Shown: positions 26,591-34,023, counted from the first letter of the stretch. The stretch is DNA of 64,000 nucleotides from Amycolatopsis rubida (GCF_900115345.1 NZ_FOWC01000004.1:496001-560000), one strand, 5' to 3'. Made by a program: numbers and translations. The notes: a model not told the origin generated them from the sequence alone.

Positions 26591-26617
26591 TCAGCGGATC
26601 CAGTTGTTGTCACGCAC
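26591..26617 (-). CDS. Mini-ORF 4: MRDNNWIR
   Basis: GTG start behind AAAGGAGGTG. Residue 7 is Ile here, versus Thr, Ala or Asn in other units, so position 7 is free to vary. Confidence 0.75.
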   Translation of the reverse strand: MRDNNWIR

Positions 26618-26671
26618 CGCGGCCACCTCCTTTCCGATCGACCGGCATGGACCGGCATGGACCGGCAGTCC

Positions 26672-26698
26672 TCAGCGGGTCCAGTTGTTGTCGCGCAT
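26672..26698 (-). CDS. Mini-ORF 3: MRDNNWTR
   Basis: ATG start behind AAAGGAGG. The spacer to unit 4 contains a short internal triplication of CCGGTCCATG-like sequence. Confidence 0.75.
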   Translation of the reverse strand: MRDNNWTR

Positions 26699-26743
26699 CC
26701 CGCCGCCTCCTTTCCGCATCCCGGATTCCCGACCCAGCCCCAT

Positions 26744-26764
26744 TCACCAGTTGTTGTCCCGCAC
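26744..26764 (-). CDS. Mini-ORF 2: MRDNNW (minimal unit)
   Basis: GTG start behind GAGGAGGTGA. The stop follows the Trp codon directly, so the hexapeptide alone defines the conserved product. It uses CGG for Arg, the only unit to do so. Confidence 0.75.
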   Translation of the reverse strand: MRDNNW

Positions 26765-26797
26765 TGTGGTCACCTCCTCTCACCTGCGAAGACCGAA

Positions 26798-26818
26798 GTC
26801 TCGACCTCAAGTCGAGAC
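26798..26818 (-). other. Hairpin between mini-ORFs 1 and 2
   Basis: GTCTCGAC-ctcaa-GTCGAGAC, eight perfect pairs with a five-base loop. It is the only hairpin of this quality inside the array and explains the longer first spacer. It could be an attenuator, a processing site or a stabiliser of the downstream transcript. Confidence 0.55.
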
Positions 26819-26835
26819 CGCGAGGGAGACCGAGG

Positions 26836-26868
26836 TCACCGAAGAGCCGTCCAGTTGTTGTCGCGCAC
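26836..26868 (-). CDS. Mini-ORF 1: MRDNNWTALR (first unit)
   Basis: GTG start behind a perfect GGAGGTGA. The longest peptide of the array (ten residues). It is separated from unit 2 by a 71-base spacer that holds a stable hairpin. Confidence 0.75.
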   Translation of the reverse strand: MRDNNWTALR

Positions 26869-27161
26869 CGTCGTCACCTCCGTTTCAGAGTCGCGCCTTC
26901 GGCGGTTTTCGCACGTCACCGCCGGGTAGGCTGGTCACCGAAAGTGGCCATGGGGGTCCACTAGGGGCCCTCGTGGATCCCCTGGTCCGGCCCGGATTCG
27001 ACGCAGCTGTCCGCTACTCACAGTGGCCACCTCCCCTCGCCGGCCGCCTGGCGCTGGGCTGTCCGGGCGAAATCGCCCCGGTGCTTCCCAGAGTCCGGAC
27101 GACAGGCAGCACACAACGCGCCTCGTCGTTTACCGTAGAAGCCAATCGGGTGAGGTGAAGA
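26869..27161. other. Divergent leader region of the array and the diguanylate cyclase
   Basis: Holds a CGGCGGT...ACCGCCG hairpin (26900-26924) immediately upstream of mini-ORF 1 and a candidate extra mini-ORF (26935-27021). Plus-strand TAGGCT (around 26926) and TACCGT (around 27131) are possible -10 elements for the cyclase. No convincing minus-strand promoter could be assigned by eye. Confidence 0.4.
26935..27021 (-). CDS. Candidate 28-residue ORF heading the array
   Basis: GTG at 27021 is preceded by GGGGAGGTGGCCACT, nearly the same Shine-Dalgarno-to-start block as mini-ORFs 2 and 4 (GGAGGTG(A/G)CC(A/G)C). It encodes MSSGQLRRIRAGPGDPRGPL then VDPHGHFR. The stop lies 66 bases before mini-ORF 1, close to the usual spacing. 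It may be a degenerate array unit, a leader peptide, or chance. It lacks MRDNNW. Confidence 0.35.
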   Translation of the reverse strand: MSSGQLRRIRAGPGDPRGPLVDPHGHFR

Positions 27162-28448
27162 GTGCGCGGACGAGTTGCCGGGTGGTTCACAGGCTGGCGC
27201 CTATGGCGGTTGCCCTCTCACGTCCGCAGGTACGTGCTGCTGGTGAACGTCGTGGCAGTGGGCACCACCCTCGCCACCGCGTGGCTCGCGCCGGTGCGGC
27301 ACATCGACCTGGTCCGCTTCGGGGTTCTCGCCGTGTGCGCGGCGCTCGCGATCGAAGCGACCCGGCACATCGAACGGCAGCGCGAGTACAGCCGAGCGCC
27401 CACTGTCGCGTACGTCGACACCAAGGCCGTGTGGAGCATCGCCGCCGTGGTGGCGCTGCCGGCGATCCTCGCGTCGGCGATGGTCGTGCTCACCTACGCC
27501 GTCGCGTGGTGGCGGATCTGGCCGCGTGAACGGCCGGTCCTGCCGCACCGCTGGATTTTCTCCTGCGCGTCCGTCCTGTGCGGGACGCAAGCCGCCGTCG
27601 CGGTGCTCGCGCTCGGGATGCACGAGTACCCCGGGGTGCTCGCCGACGGCTTCGGTCCCGGCCTGGTCGACCTGATCGTCTTCGTGCTCGCGGCGGGATT
27701 GCGCTGGGCGATCAACACCGCGCTCGTGATGGTCGCGATCGCGCTGTCGAGCCCGCCGCGGTCGTTCGCCGAGCTGTTCTCCGGTTTCGGCGACCAGCTC
27801 CTCGAAGCGGGCGCGATCGGGCTCGGCCTGGTCACCGCGGCGCTCCTGCTGCTGGCCAACCCGCTGATCCTGGCGGGCGTCGTGATCGCGCTCGTGGCAC
27901 TGCACCGCGGGCTGCTGCTCACCCAGTTCCAACGCGACGCGCGCACCGACGTCACCACCGGGCTGGCCACCAAACGCTGGTGGCGCACGGTCGCCGAGCG
28001 CTACCTCGAACGCGCGCGGGCGAACCAGGACAGCGTCGGCGTGCTGCTGCTCGACCTCGACCACTTCAAGGCGATCAACGACACCTACGGCCACCCCACC
28101 GGCGACCTGGTGCTGCGTGAGATCGCGCTGTCGCTGCGCGACGAGGTCCGCGAGCAGGACGTATGCGGCCGCTGGGGCGGCGAGGAGTTCGCGATCGCGC
28201 TGCCGGACATCCCGAGCGCCGAGCACCTCGGCCACATCGCCGACCGCATCCGGCGGCGGATCCCGCAGGTGGTCGTCACGCTGCCGGGCCAGGACTCGGT
28301 GATCAGCGACCTGACCGTCTCGATCGGCTGCGCGCTGTACCCGGCCGAGCATCTCACCAGCGTCGACGACGTGCTGGTGGCCGCCGACGCCGCGCTGTAC
28401 CGGGCCAAGCAGGCGGGCCGGAACCGGGTCGAGCTGGCGAGCGCTTGA
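27162..28448 (+). CDS. Membrane-bound diguanylate cyclase
   Basis: A 428-residue protein predicted to make c-di-GMP from two GTP. Six to seven hydrophobic helices occupy residues about 22-250 (for example YVLLVNVVAVGTTLATAWL and LIVFVLAAGLRWAINTALVM). The GGDEF domain follows, with RWGGEEFAIAL as active site (about residue 340). REQD sits exactly five residues before it, matching the inhibitory RxxD I-site, so product feedback is likely. DLDHFKAINDTYGHPTGD is also canonical. GGTGAAG precedes the GTG at 27162. It is divergent from the MRDNNW array, sharing a roughly 290-base spacer. Confidence 0.92.
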   Translation: MRGRVAGWFTGWRLWRLPSHVRRYVLLVNVVAVGTTLATAWLAPVRHIDLVRFGVLAVCAALAIEATRHIERQREYSRAPTVAYVDTKAVWSIAAVVALPAILASAMVVLTYAVAWWRIWPRERPVLPHRWIFSCASVLCGTQAAVAVLALGMHEYPGVLADGFGPGLVDLIVFVLAAGLRWAINTALVMVAIALSSPPRSFAELFSGFGDQLLEAGAIGLGLVTAALLLLANPLILAGVVIALVALHRGLLLTQFQRDARTDVTTGLATKRWWRTVAERYLERARANQDSVGVLLLDLDHFKAINDTYGHPTGDLVLREIALSLRDEVREQDVCGRWGGEEFAIALPDIPSAEHLGHIADRIRRRIPQVVVTLPGQDSVISDLTVSIGCALYPAEHLTSVDDVLVAADAALYRAKQAGRNRVELASA

Positions 28449-28481
28449 CCCTCGCCGAAAGCCACCGCTAGAACTCGTCGC

Positions 28482-28898
28482 ATGGACTGGACTCTCGAGG
28501 TCGTCGTCGTCCCGGTAACCGACGTGGACCGGGCGAAAGCGTTCTACGTCGACCAGGTCGGCTTCCGCCTCGACCACGACATCGCCCCCGGCCCCGGGCT
28601 GCGCCTGGTGCAGCTGACTCCGCCGGGATCGGGCTGTTCGATCGTCCTGGGCAAGGGCGTGGTGCCGGACATGGCGCCGGGTTCGCTGAAGGGTCTGCAG
28701 CTGGTCGTCGCCGATGTGCGGAAAGCCCGCGAGGAACTGCTGGAACGCGGCGTCGAGGTCGGCGAACTCCAGGTCTACGGCTCGGATCCGGGCACCGGCG
28801 CGCTCGAAGACCTCGACAACATCGGGTTCATCCACTTCGCCGATCCCGACGGCAACAGCTGGTCGGTTCAGCAGATCTCCGCCCGCGCCACGAGCTAA
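28482..28898 (+). CDS. VOC-family (glyoxalase-like) protein
   Basis: A 138-residue single-module vicinal oxygen chelate protein. Two beta-alpha-beta-beta-beta repeats: VVVPVTDVDRAKAFYVDQVGFRLD and, after the linker, LQLVVADVRKAREELLERGVEV with FADPDGNSWSVQQI at the end. Members include dioxygenases, isomerases and antibiotic-binding proteins. The metal ligands are too ambiguous to assign a reaction. It follows the diguanylate cyclase by 33 bases on the same strand. It overlaps the convergent LysR stop by four bases. Confidence 0.88.
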   Translation: MDWTLEVVVVPVTDVDRAKAFYVDQVGFRLDHDIAPGPGLRLVQLTPPGSGCSIVLGKGVVPDMAPGSLKGLQLVVADVRKAREELLERGVEVGELQVYGSDPGTGALEDLDNIGFIHFADPDGNSWSVQQISARATS

Positions 28899-29779
28899 CC
28901 CACGGCCGCCAGTTCGGTCCGCAGGGTCCGGGCCGCCGGGGTCGCCGCTTGGCCGCGCGGCAGCACGAAGTCGACGCGGCGTTCGAGGGTCGCGTCGGTC
29001 AGGGTTTTCGCCCAGACACCGGACTCGCGGCCCTGGTCGGCGACCGCTTCCGGCAGAAACGCGAGCCCTGCGCCGCCTGCCACCAGGTCGAGCACGATGC
29101 CCCAGTCGTCGACCTCGAACACCCTCCTGCGACGCAGTCCGGCGTCCCGGAACAGCCGGTCCAGATCCGTCCGCACCGCCCAATATCGCGGCGGTTCAAT
29201 GAACCGCTGATCGGTGAGGTCGCGCACGCTGACCGACGACGCGCGCCCCAGCGGATGGCCGCTCGCACCGGCCAGCACGATCGGTTCCACGGCGAGCGGC
29301 GTGACCTCGAGTTCCCGCGGCGCGGGCTCAGGTGCGGACAGCACGGCGCAGTCCAGCTGCCCGACACGGAGCAGGCGGAGCATCTCCTCGGTGGGCAGCT
29401 GGGACAGGGTGACGTCCAGGTCCGGATGCAGGACAGCCATCCGCGACAGCACCCCGGCCAGCGGGACCAGGTGCTCGACGTGGCTGAACACGCCCATCCG
29501 CAACCATCCGGTGAGCCTGCTGCTGGCCTGCCCGACCGCGTCGTACACGGCGGTGAAACTGCGCACCGCTTCCCGGGCGGCGGGGACGAGCGCGCGGCCT
29601 TCGGCGGTCAGCCGCGGCGGGCGCGTGCCCTTCACGTACAGGTGCACGCCGAGGTCGCTTTCCAGCGCGCGGATGGACGCCGAAATCCCGGACTGCACGA
29701 TGAACTCCCGGCGGGCCGCCTGGGTGAAGCTGCCCTCCTCGGCCAGTGCGAGGAAATGGCGCAGGTGCCGGATGTCCAC
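28895..29779 (-). CDS. LysR-family transcriptional regulator
   Basis: A 294-residue regulator. The N-terminal helix-turn-helix is IRHLRHFLALAEEGSFTQAARREFIVQSGISASIRALES, split over residues 3-42, with ARREF in place of the usual AA-x-x-L. The effector-binding domain has LTGWLRMGVF and AVLSAPEPAPRELEVTPLA, matching type-2 periplasmic folds. It is intact, unlike the LysR at 17.7 kb. It is divergent from an MFS exporter with an inverted repeat between, so it most likely controls that exporter. Confidence 0.92.
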   Translation of the reverse strand: MDIRHLRHFLALAEEGSFTQAARREFIVQSGISASIRALESDLGVHLYVKGTRPPRLTAEGRALVPAAREAVRSFTAVYDAVGQASSRLTGWLRMGVFSHVEHLVPLAGVLSRMAVLHPDLDVTLSQLPTEEMLRLLRVGQLDCAVLSAPEPAPRELEVTPLAVEPIVLAGASGHPLGRASSVSVRDLTDQRFIEPPRYWAVRTDLDRLFRDAGLRRRRVFEVDDWGIVLDLVAGGAGLAFLPEAVADQGRESGVWAKTLTDATLERRVDFVLPRGQAATPAARTLRTELAAVG

Positions 29780-29787
29780 GACACACC

Positions 29788-29811
29788 ATCTCTCATCTAG
29801 ATAATAGAGAT
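29788..29811. promoter_or_regulatory. LysR-type binding site candidate
   Basis: ATCTCT-n12-AGAGAT, perfect six-base arms in an unusually AT-rich 71-base divergent spacer. LysR proteins normally bind such interrupted dyads beside their own gene. Confidence 0.6.
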
Positions 29812-29850
29812 CTCTAACTGCTCTGCCACGGATACTAGTGCCGGATCAGC

Positions 29851-31095
29851 ATGGAATACATGCACAACTCCACGCTGCCCACCGCGCCGGGAAGGCATCT
29901 GTCGCATTCCGCCGGGTTCTGGGTGGTCGCCTGCGCGTACGCGGCGCTCAGCGCGTTCGGCACCGCACCGACCCCGCTCTGGCCGATTTACCAGCAGGCC
30001 GACCGCTTCGGTGCGCTGTGGGTGACAGTCGCGTTCGCGATCATGGTCGTCGGGATCGTCGTGAGCCTGGTGTTCCTCGGCCATCTCTCCGACCGGCTCG
30101 GCAGGCGGCGGATCATCGCGCCCGCGCTGTTCGCCGCTCTGGCCGCGAGTTACGTCCTGATCGCCTCGACCAGCCTGGCCGCGTTGCTGGCCGGGCGGCT
30201 CCTGACCGGGCTCGGCATCGGACTGATGGCCGCGAGCGCCACGGCGTACCTCGCCGACCTGGACCGGCAGGCCCGGCCGCACGTCGCGGTGCCAAAACTG
30301 CCTGGGCTGGTTGCGGCAGGCGCCAGCCTCGGCGGTCTCGCGCTCGGCCCGGTGATCGCCGGGGCGCTCGCGGAATGGCTGCCTGATCCGTTGCGGCTGC
30401 CGTACGTCGTGCTCGGGCTGCTCGTGCTGATCTGCCTCGCGTTCGTGCTGGTGACGCCGGAAACCGTCGACCTGGCCGCCGCGCCGCCGACGGTCGCGCC
30501 CCGGACGAATCTCCGTCCCGGCCAGCAGCGCGTGTTCACCGGGGCCGCTCTGCTCGGGTTCGCGGCTTTCGGGGCCACCGGAGTGTTTTCCTCGGTCGGA
30601 GCACTGGTGATCCGCGACGATCTCGGCATCCATGACGTGTTCGTCGGGGGCATGGCCACCTTCGCCGTGTTCGGCGCTTCCGCCGCGGCACAACTGGTTC
30701 TCAGCCGGTTCGGACCGCAGCAGCTCGTGGTTCTCGGCTCGGCGTGCTACCTCGTCGGTCTCGCGGCGACGGCAGTGTCCATTGCGGACCCTTCGCTCGC
30801 CTTGTTCCTGATCGCCGCCGCGGCGACAGGGGCCGGTGCCGGGATGCTGTTCAAGACCGGGCTTTCGCACTCGGCCGAATCCGCGGTGCCCGCCTCCCGC
30901 GCCGGGGTGCTCTCGGTGTTCTTCGTCGTGGCCTACCTCGGGATGGGACTCCCATCTGTCGCGTTTGGACTTGCCGTCGGCAGGTTCGGCTCCACCGCAA
31001 CGATCATCGCGGTGAGCGTCGTGCTCGCGGCACTGGCGATCGCCGGTGCCGCACTGGTGTCGAACCGGCCTAGTCCACCAGCGCGCCGCAGCTGA
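29851..31095 (+). CDS. MFS transporter
   Basis: A 414-residue, 12-helix transporter. Motif A is GHLSDRLGRRRIIAPAL after helix 2, and LLAGRLLTGLGIGLMAASATAYLADL marks helix 4 and its loop. A cytosolic linker separates the two six-helix halves, and helix 11 has FFVVAYLGMGLPSVAFG. It resembles drug-efflux members of the family. The ATG at 29851 or at 29860 (MHNSTL) could start it. It is controlled in all likelihood by the divergent LysR. The 3' end overlaps the convergent SDR by 26 bases. Confidence 0.9.
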   Translation: MEYMHNSTLPTAPGRHLSHSAGFWVVACAYAALSAFGTAPTPLWPIYQQADRFGALWVTVAFAIMVVGIVVSLVFLGHLSDRLGRRRIIAPALFAALAASYVLIASTSLAALLAGRLLTGLGIGLMAASATAYLADLDRQARPHVAVPKLPGLVAAGASLGGLALGPVIAGALAEWLPDPLRLPYVVLGLLVLICLAFVLVTPETVDLAAAPPTVAPRTNLRPGQQRVFTGAALLGFAAFGATGVFSSVGALVIRDDLGIHDVFVGGMATFAVFGASAAAQLVLSRFGPQQLVVLGSACYLVGLAATAVSIADPSLALFLIAAAATGAGAGMLFKTGLSHSAESAVPASRAGVLSVFFVVAYLGMGLPSVAFGLAVGRFGSTATIIAVSVVLAALAIAGAALVSNRPSPPARRS

Positions 31096-31825
31096 CGTTC
31101 ACTGTCGCGGCGGTCATCGTCCGGGCTCGGTCGGACGCGACAAACGCCGCCACTGCGCCGACATCGGCCAGCGTCGCGGTGCGGCCGAGCATGGTCGGCT
31201 CGGCGAGTTCCGCGGTGAGTTCCTCGGCTCCCGGGAAACCCGCTGGGATGGTTTCCGGGACGCCGCCGGTCCGAAGGGTCACCGTGCGCACGCCATACCT
31301 GCCGAGTTCGGCGGCGAGCTGCCGGCGCATCGCTTCCAGCGCGGAGAAGCCGACTTGCAGACCGCCGACCGCGTGGTTGCGCACCGGATCGCCGTCTCCG
31401 CCGAAGAGGAGGACGACGCCGTTGCCTTGGCGCCTCATGTGCCGCCCCGCTGCGCGCATGGTGAGGAAGGTGGTGCGCACGCCGTTGACCACTGGTTGTT
31501 CGTAGTCGGCCAACGACATCTCGACCAGGGGAGTTCCCTGGACGTCACCGTGGCTGATCACGTTCACCGAGATGTCGAGGCTTCCCGCGGCCTCGACAAC
31601 CGCGTCGGCATGGGCGTCGACAGATTTCTCGTCGAGCGCGTCGACCACGGCGACATCGGCGGTACCGCCAGCAGCGCGGATGCCGTCGGCGACTCGATCC
31701 AGCTTCTCGCGGGTGCGTCCGGCCAGGAAGACTCGCGCCCCTTCCTCCGCGAATGCTCGCGCGAACGCGCCGCCGATCCCTCCGCCAGCGCCGTACACCA
31801 CCGCGTTTTTGCCTTCGAGCAGCAT
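31070..31825 (-). CDS. SDR-family oxidoreductase, atypical active site
   Basis: A 251-residue Rossmann protein. The cofactor loop is YGAGGGIGGAFA (about residues 11-22). The Asn-Asn-Ala-Gly motif is replaced by VNVISHGD, and the usual Tyr-x-x-x-Lys is not evident: the corresponding region reads HAVGGLQVGFSALEAMRRQLA. It may therefore be a divergent or non-catalytic SDR. The ATG at 31825 has AAGGGAG nine bases upstream. The longer frame upstream is not coding-like. Downstream of an SCO6745-like gene on the same strand. Confidence 0.8.
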   Translation of the reverse strand: MLLEGKNAVVYGAGGGIGGAFARAFAEEGARVFLAGRTREKLDRVADGIRAAGGTADVAVVDALDEKSVDAHADAVVEAAGSLDISVNVISHGDVQGTPLVEMSLADYEQPVVNGVRTTFLTMRAAGRHMRRQGNGVVLLFGGDGDPVRNHAVGGLQVGFSALEAMRRQLAAELGRYGVRTVTLRTGGVPETIPAGFPGAEELTAELAEPTMLGRTATLADVGAVAAFVASDRARTMTAATVNVSCGALVD

Positions 31826-31893
31826 CTTTCGGACTCCCTTCTCGTGCCTGTCACCAGTGCGTCGAGCGGGGAACCGGGGAATCGACATCGTTC

Positions 31894-32736
31894 TCAGGGG
31901 CGTTTCGCGCCCATCGGGTTGGGGATGGGAACACCTCCCCCGTCGATGATCCGCCTGCTGAGCGGGACGGCCAGCTCCAGCACCCGGTCGACACCTGCCG
32001 GGCCCAGTGCGTCGAGCGGGGCGGCGGCCAGCCGGTCGGTGGTTTCTTCGATGGTCCGGCGGACTTCCGCGCCCGCTGGGGTTAACCCGCCAGCGTCGAG
32101 CAGACCGCGCTCGACCAGGTTTGCCGTTGCCTCGGACCATTCCTCGCCGGTCCAGCCTCGGGCGCGCTGGACTTGTTCGCGACCGGTGGCTCCGGTGGCG
32201 ATGTGGGTGAGGGTGGTTTCCAGCCCGGTCAGTCCGGAGGCGACGGCGGCCAGGACGTGGCCGTCACCGCGATGTTCGCGCAGGACAGCAGTCGCCAGCC
32301 ACAACCGGGCCAGCGGCCGGTCCGGACGAGGCACCGCGGACCAGGCCGCGGCGAGCGGACGGGCGTCGAATCGGCAAGCGGCGACGGCTTGTTCCAGCAA
32401 CGTGGCCAATTCGTCCACAGTGGACGGACCGAGCAGCCGAGTCAACGCCGCTTCGACCGCCTCCAGCCGCGTGCGCAGTACCACGTCCGGAGAAGCGAAC
32501 GTCCACGCGTCCGGCAGCGCTCGCTCGACCATCCGCGGTGCGAACCCGAAGAACATCGACGTGACCGGCTCCGGGCCGATCGGGCCGAGTGGCGCCGCCC
32601 GGCCCGCGAAGTAGCCCATCCACCAGCCGCGCAAGCCGACCTCCTTCGCCGCCGCGGCGGGTTCCGGGGCGAAGTAGACGACTGCGTGGAGGGGTTCTAT
32701 GGCTGTCCAGAGGGTTCGGGCCGGGTTCGGCTTCAT
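31894..32736 (-). CDS. SCO6745-family protein
   Basis: A 280-residue soluble protein with the family opening MKPNPARTLWTAIEPLHAVV and the conserved segments GLRGWWMGYFAGRAAPLGP, SMFFGFAPRMVERALPDAW, and a C-terminal winged-helix-like stretch, ERGLLDAGGLTPAGAEVRRTIEE, split over two helices. The function of the family is not established. The last part resembles MarR-type wings. It lies 68 bases upstream of the SDR and may be co-transcribed. The ATG at 32736 was chosen because the conserved domain begins there. Confidence 0.82.
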   Translation of the reverse strand: MKPNPARTLWTAIEPLHAVVYFAPEPAAAAKEVGLRGWWMGYFAGRAAPLGPIGPEPVTSMFFGFAPRMVERALPDAWTFASPDVVLRTRLEAVEAALTRLLGPSTVDELATLLEQAVAACRFDARPLAAAWSAVPRPDRPLARLWLATAVLREHRGDGHVLAAVASGLTGLETTLTHIATGATGREQVQRARGWTGEEWSEATANLVERGLLDAGGLTPAGAEVRRTIEETTDRLAAAPLDALGPAGVDRVLELAVPLSRRIIDGGGVPIPNPMGAKRP

Positions 32737-32832
32737 GCGGCAGACTCTAAGCCCCGGGTACGACAAAAACGCCGCGCGAAAAGAAAGCCCGCCGCCCCGG
32801 AAGGGGGACGGCGGGCGGTGAAGCCGCAAGCC

Positions 32833-33849
32833 TCAGGCGAGTTCGAGGCCGTAGGACTGCAGTTCCAGGGTCAGCGGGTAGAAGTAGCTGGTCTGGGTGT
32901 CGCCGCCGGAGAGGGTGCCGAGCCCTTTGTCGCCGTCGTACGCCGGGCCGCCCGAGTCGCCGTGGTCGGTGTGGGCGGTGGTGCCGAACTCGTGGTTCAG
33001 GACGCCGACGTCGAAGTTGACCGACTCGTCCACCGAGGTGACCTCGCCGCTGCCGCCGCCGGTCGTCTGGCCCATCTTTTCGATCTGCTCGCCGACGGTC
33101 GGGGTGCCGGCGCTGGAGATCTTCTGGCCGGTGTTGATCGCGCCGTCGCCGGTGCCGTTCGGGCGGGTCAGCAGGCCGGAGTCGGCTCCGGGGCAGTCGC
33201 TTTCCACGACTTCCGCGCCCGAAACGTCGCCGCCGGACCAGGTGCCGCCCTCATTGGTGCAGTGGCCCGCGGTCAGCATGTACGGCTGGCCGCCCTTGGT
33301 CACGTTGAAGCCGAGCGAGCAGGTGAACTGGCCGTTGTTGATCGAGTCGCCGTCCGCGATGTAGGTGGACAGCTTGCCCGAGCGGTGCTCGACGCGCGCC
33401 GCGTCGCCCAGCTTCGCCGCGGCCGCCGCGACCTTGTCCTTCGTGGCCTGGGACGCCGAGTCGTAGATCTTCACCACGACCTGGTTGGTCTTGGTGTCGA
33501 TGCCCCACGACGTCTGCGGCACGTTCTTGACGGTGTCCATCTGGTTCTTCGCGCCGGTGAGGGCGGTGAAGCTGTGCTTGACGAGCTTGGTCGCGTAGCC
33601 TGCGGCCTTGGCCTTCTCCTGCGCCGCGGCATCGGTGACGTTCAGCACCGCCTTGCCGCGTTCGAGGTAGATGCCGCCGTTTCCGGCGCCGAGCGTGTCG
33701 GCGACCTGCGTCGCCTGGGTGATCGCCTGTGCCTGCATCTGGGCGAACGCCATCGGGCTTGCCGAGGCGGCGTTCACGCACATGCCCGCGGTCAAGGCCG
33801 CGGCCGACAGTGCGGTGAATCCCGCGACGAGCGTCTTCCGGGAAGTCAT
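32833..33849 (-). CDS. Secreted streptogrisin-like S1 serine protease
   Basis: A 338-residue prepro-protease. Signal peptide residues about 1-30, ending ASA. A propeptide of alpha-lytic/streptogrisin type runs to about residue 160, and the mature domain starts near IADGDSINNGQFTCSLGF. Catalytic triad: His196 in LTAGHC, Asp223 in GADSGLL, Ser299 in HGDSGGP. Cysteines at 177/197 can pair as in streptogrisins. The strong GGAGGAAG Shine-Dalgarno before 33849 fixes the start against the longer frame. It is monocistronic. The enzyme acts outside the cell, and the propeptide folds and inhibits it until cleaved. Confidence 0.94.
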   Translation of the reverse strand: MTSRKTLVAGFTALSAAALTAGMCVNAASASPMAFAQMQAQAITQATQVADTLGAGNGGIYLERGKAVLNVTDAAAQEKAKAAGYATKLVKHSFTALTGAKNQMDTVKNVPQTSWGIDTKTNQVVVKIYDSASQATKDKVAAAAAKLGDAARVEHRSGKLSTYIADGDSINNGQFTCSLGFNVTKGGQPYMLTAGHCTNEGGTWSGGDVSGAEVVESDCPGADSGLLTRPNGTGDGAINTGQKISSAGTPTVGEQIEKMGQTTGGGSGEVTSVDESVNFDVGVLNHEFGTTAHTDHGDSGGPAYDGDKGLGTLSGGDTQTSYFYPLTLELQSYGLELA

Positions 33850-34023
33850 CGATCTTCCTCCAGGTGGGCTGAAACCGACCGGTGGGACGCCCCACACTTT
33901 TGTTGCCCGGCAACCAACGCGAAACCGACGAAGGTTGGTTAATAACCAAAAAATGCGGACCAATCGGACACCGCTGGGCCGTTCGGACCACCTGGATACC
34001 CCGAACGGCACCGCTGACCTGTC

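Larger units (their letters stand above)
26035..26868 (-). repeat. Tandem array of twelve MRDNNW mini-ORFs
   Basis: Twelve units on the minus strand, each with a Shine-Dalgarno, 7-9 bases, ATG or GTG, then codons for Arg-Asp-Asn-Asn-Trp, 0-4 further codons and TGA. Start-to-start distances in transcription order are 104, 66, 81, 72, 73, 64, 71, 72, 72, 71 and 64 bases. The core (TGCG(C/T/G)GACAACAACTGG) is kept in all units. Arg codons vary (CGC, CGT, CGG) and starts vary (six ATG, six GTG), both synonymous. Spacers fall into subfamilies (units 4-6; units 7-11) and are otherwise unalignable, so the core is conserved far beyond its surroundings. It is not CRISPR-like on inspection, since spacers are related to each other and the repeats are translatable. 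The function is unknown. Confidence 0.9.

Noticed and set aside
26035..26868. CRISPR-like repeat-spacer appearance of the 26 kb array
   Set aside because: The common core is only about 17 bases, spacers are related to each other and vary from 37 to 71 bases, no cas gene is present, and every repeat is a translatable frame with its own Shine-Dalgarno.
26035..26868. Assignment of the MRDNNW peptides to biarylitide-type RiPPs
   Set aside because: The Met-Arg start and tiny size are reminiscent, but there is no Tyr/His cross-linking pattern and no P450 next to the array. The only P450 is about 16 kb away in a ferredoxin/TetR unit.
26012..27158. Long plus-strand frames across the array with repeated Pro-Val-Val-Val/Leu-Leu-Ser-Arg patterns
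   Set aside because: They are antisense shadows of the mini-ORFs. They lack ribosome sites, and their periodic protein repeats simply mirror the DNA repeat.
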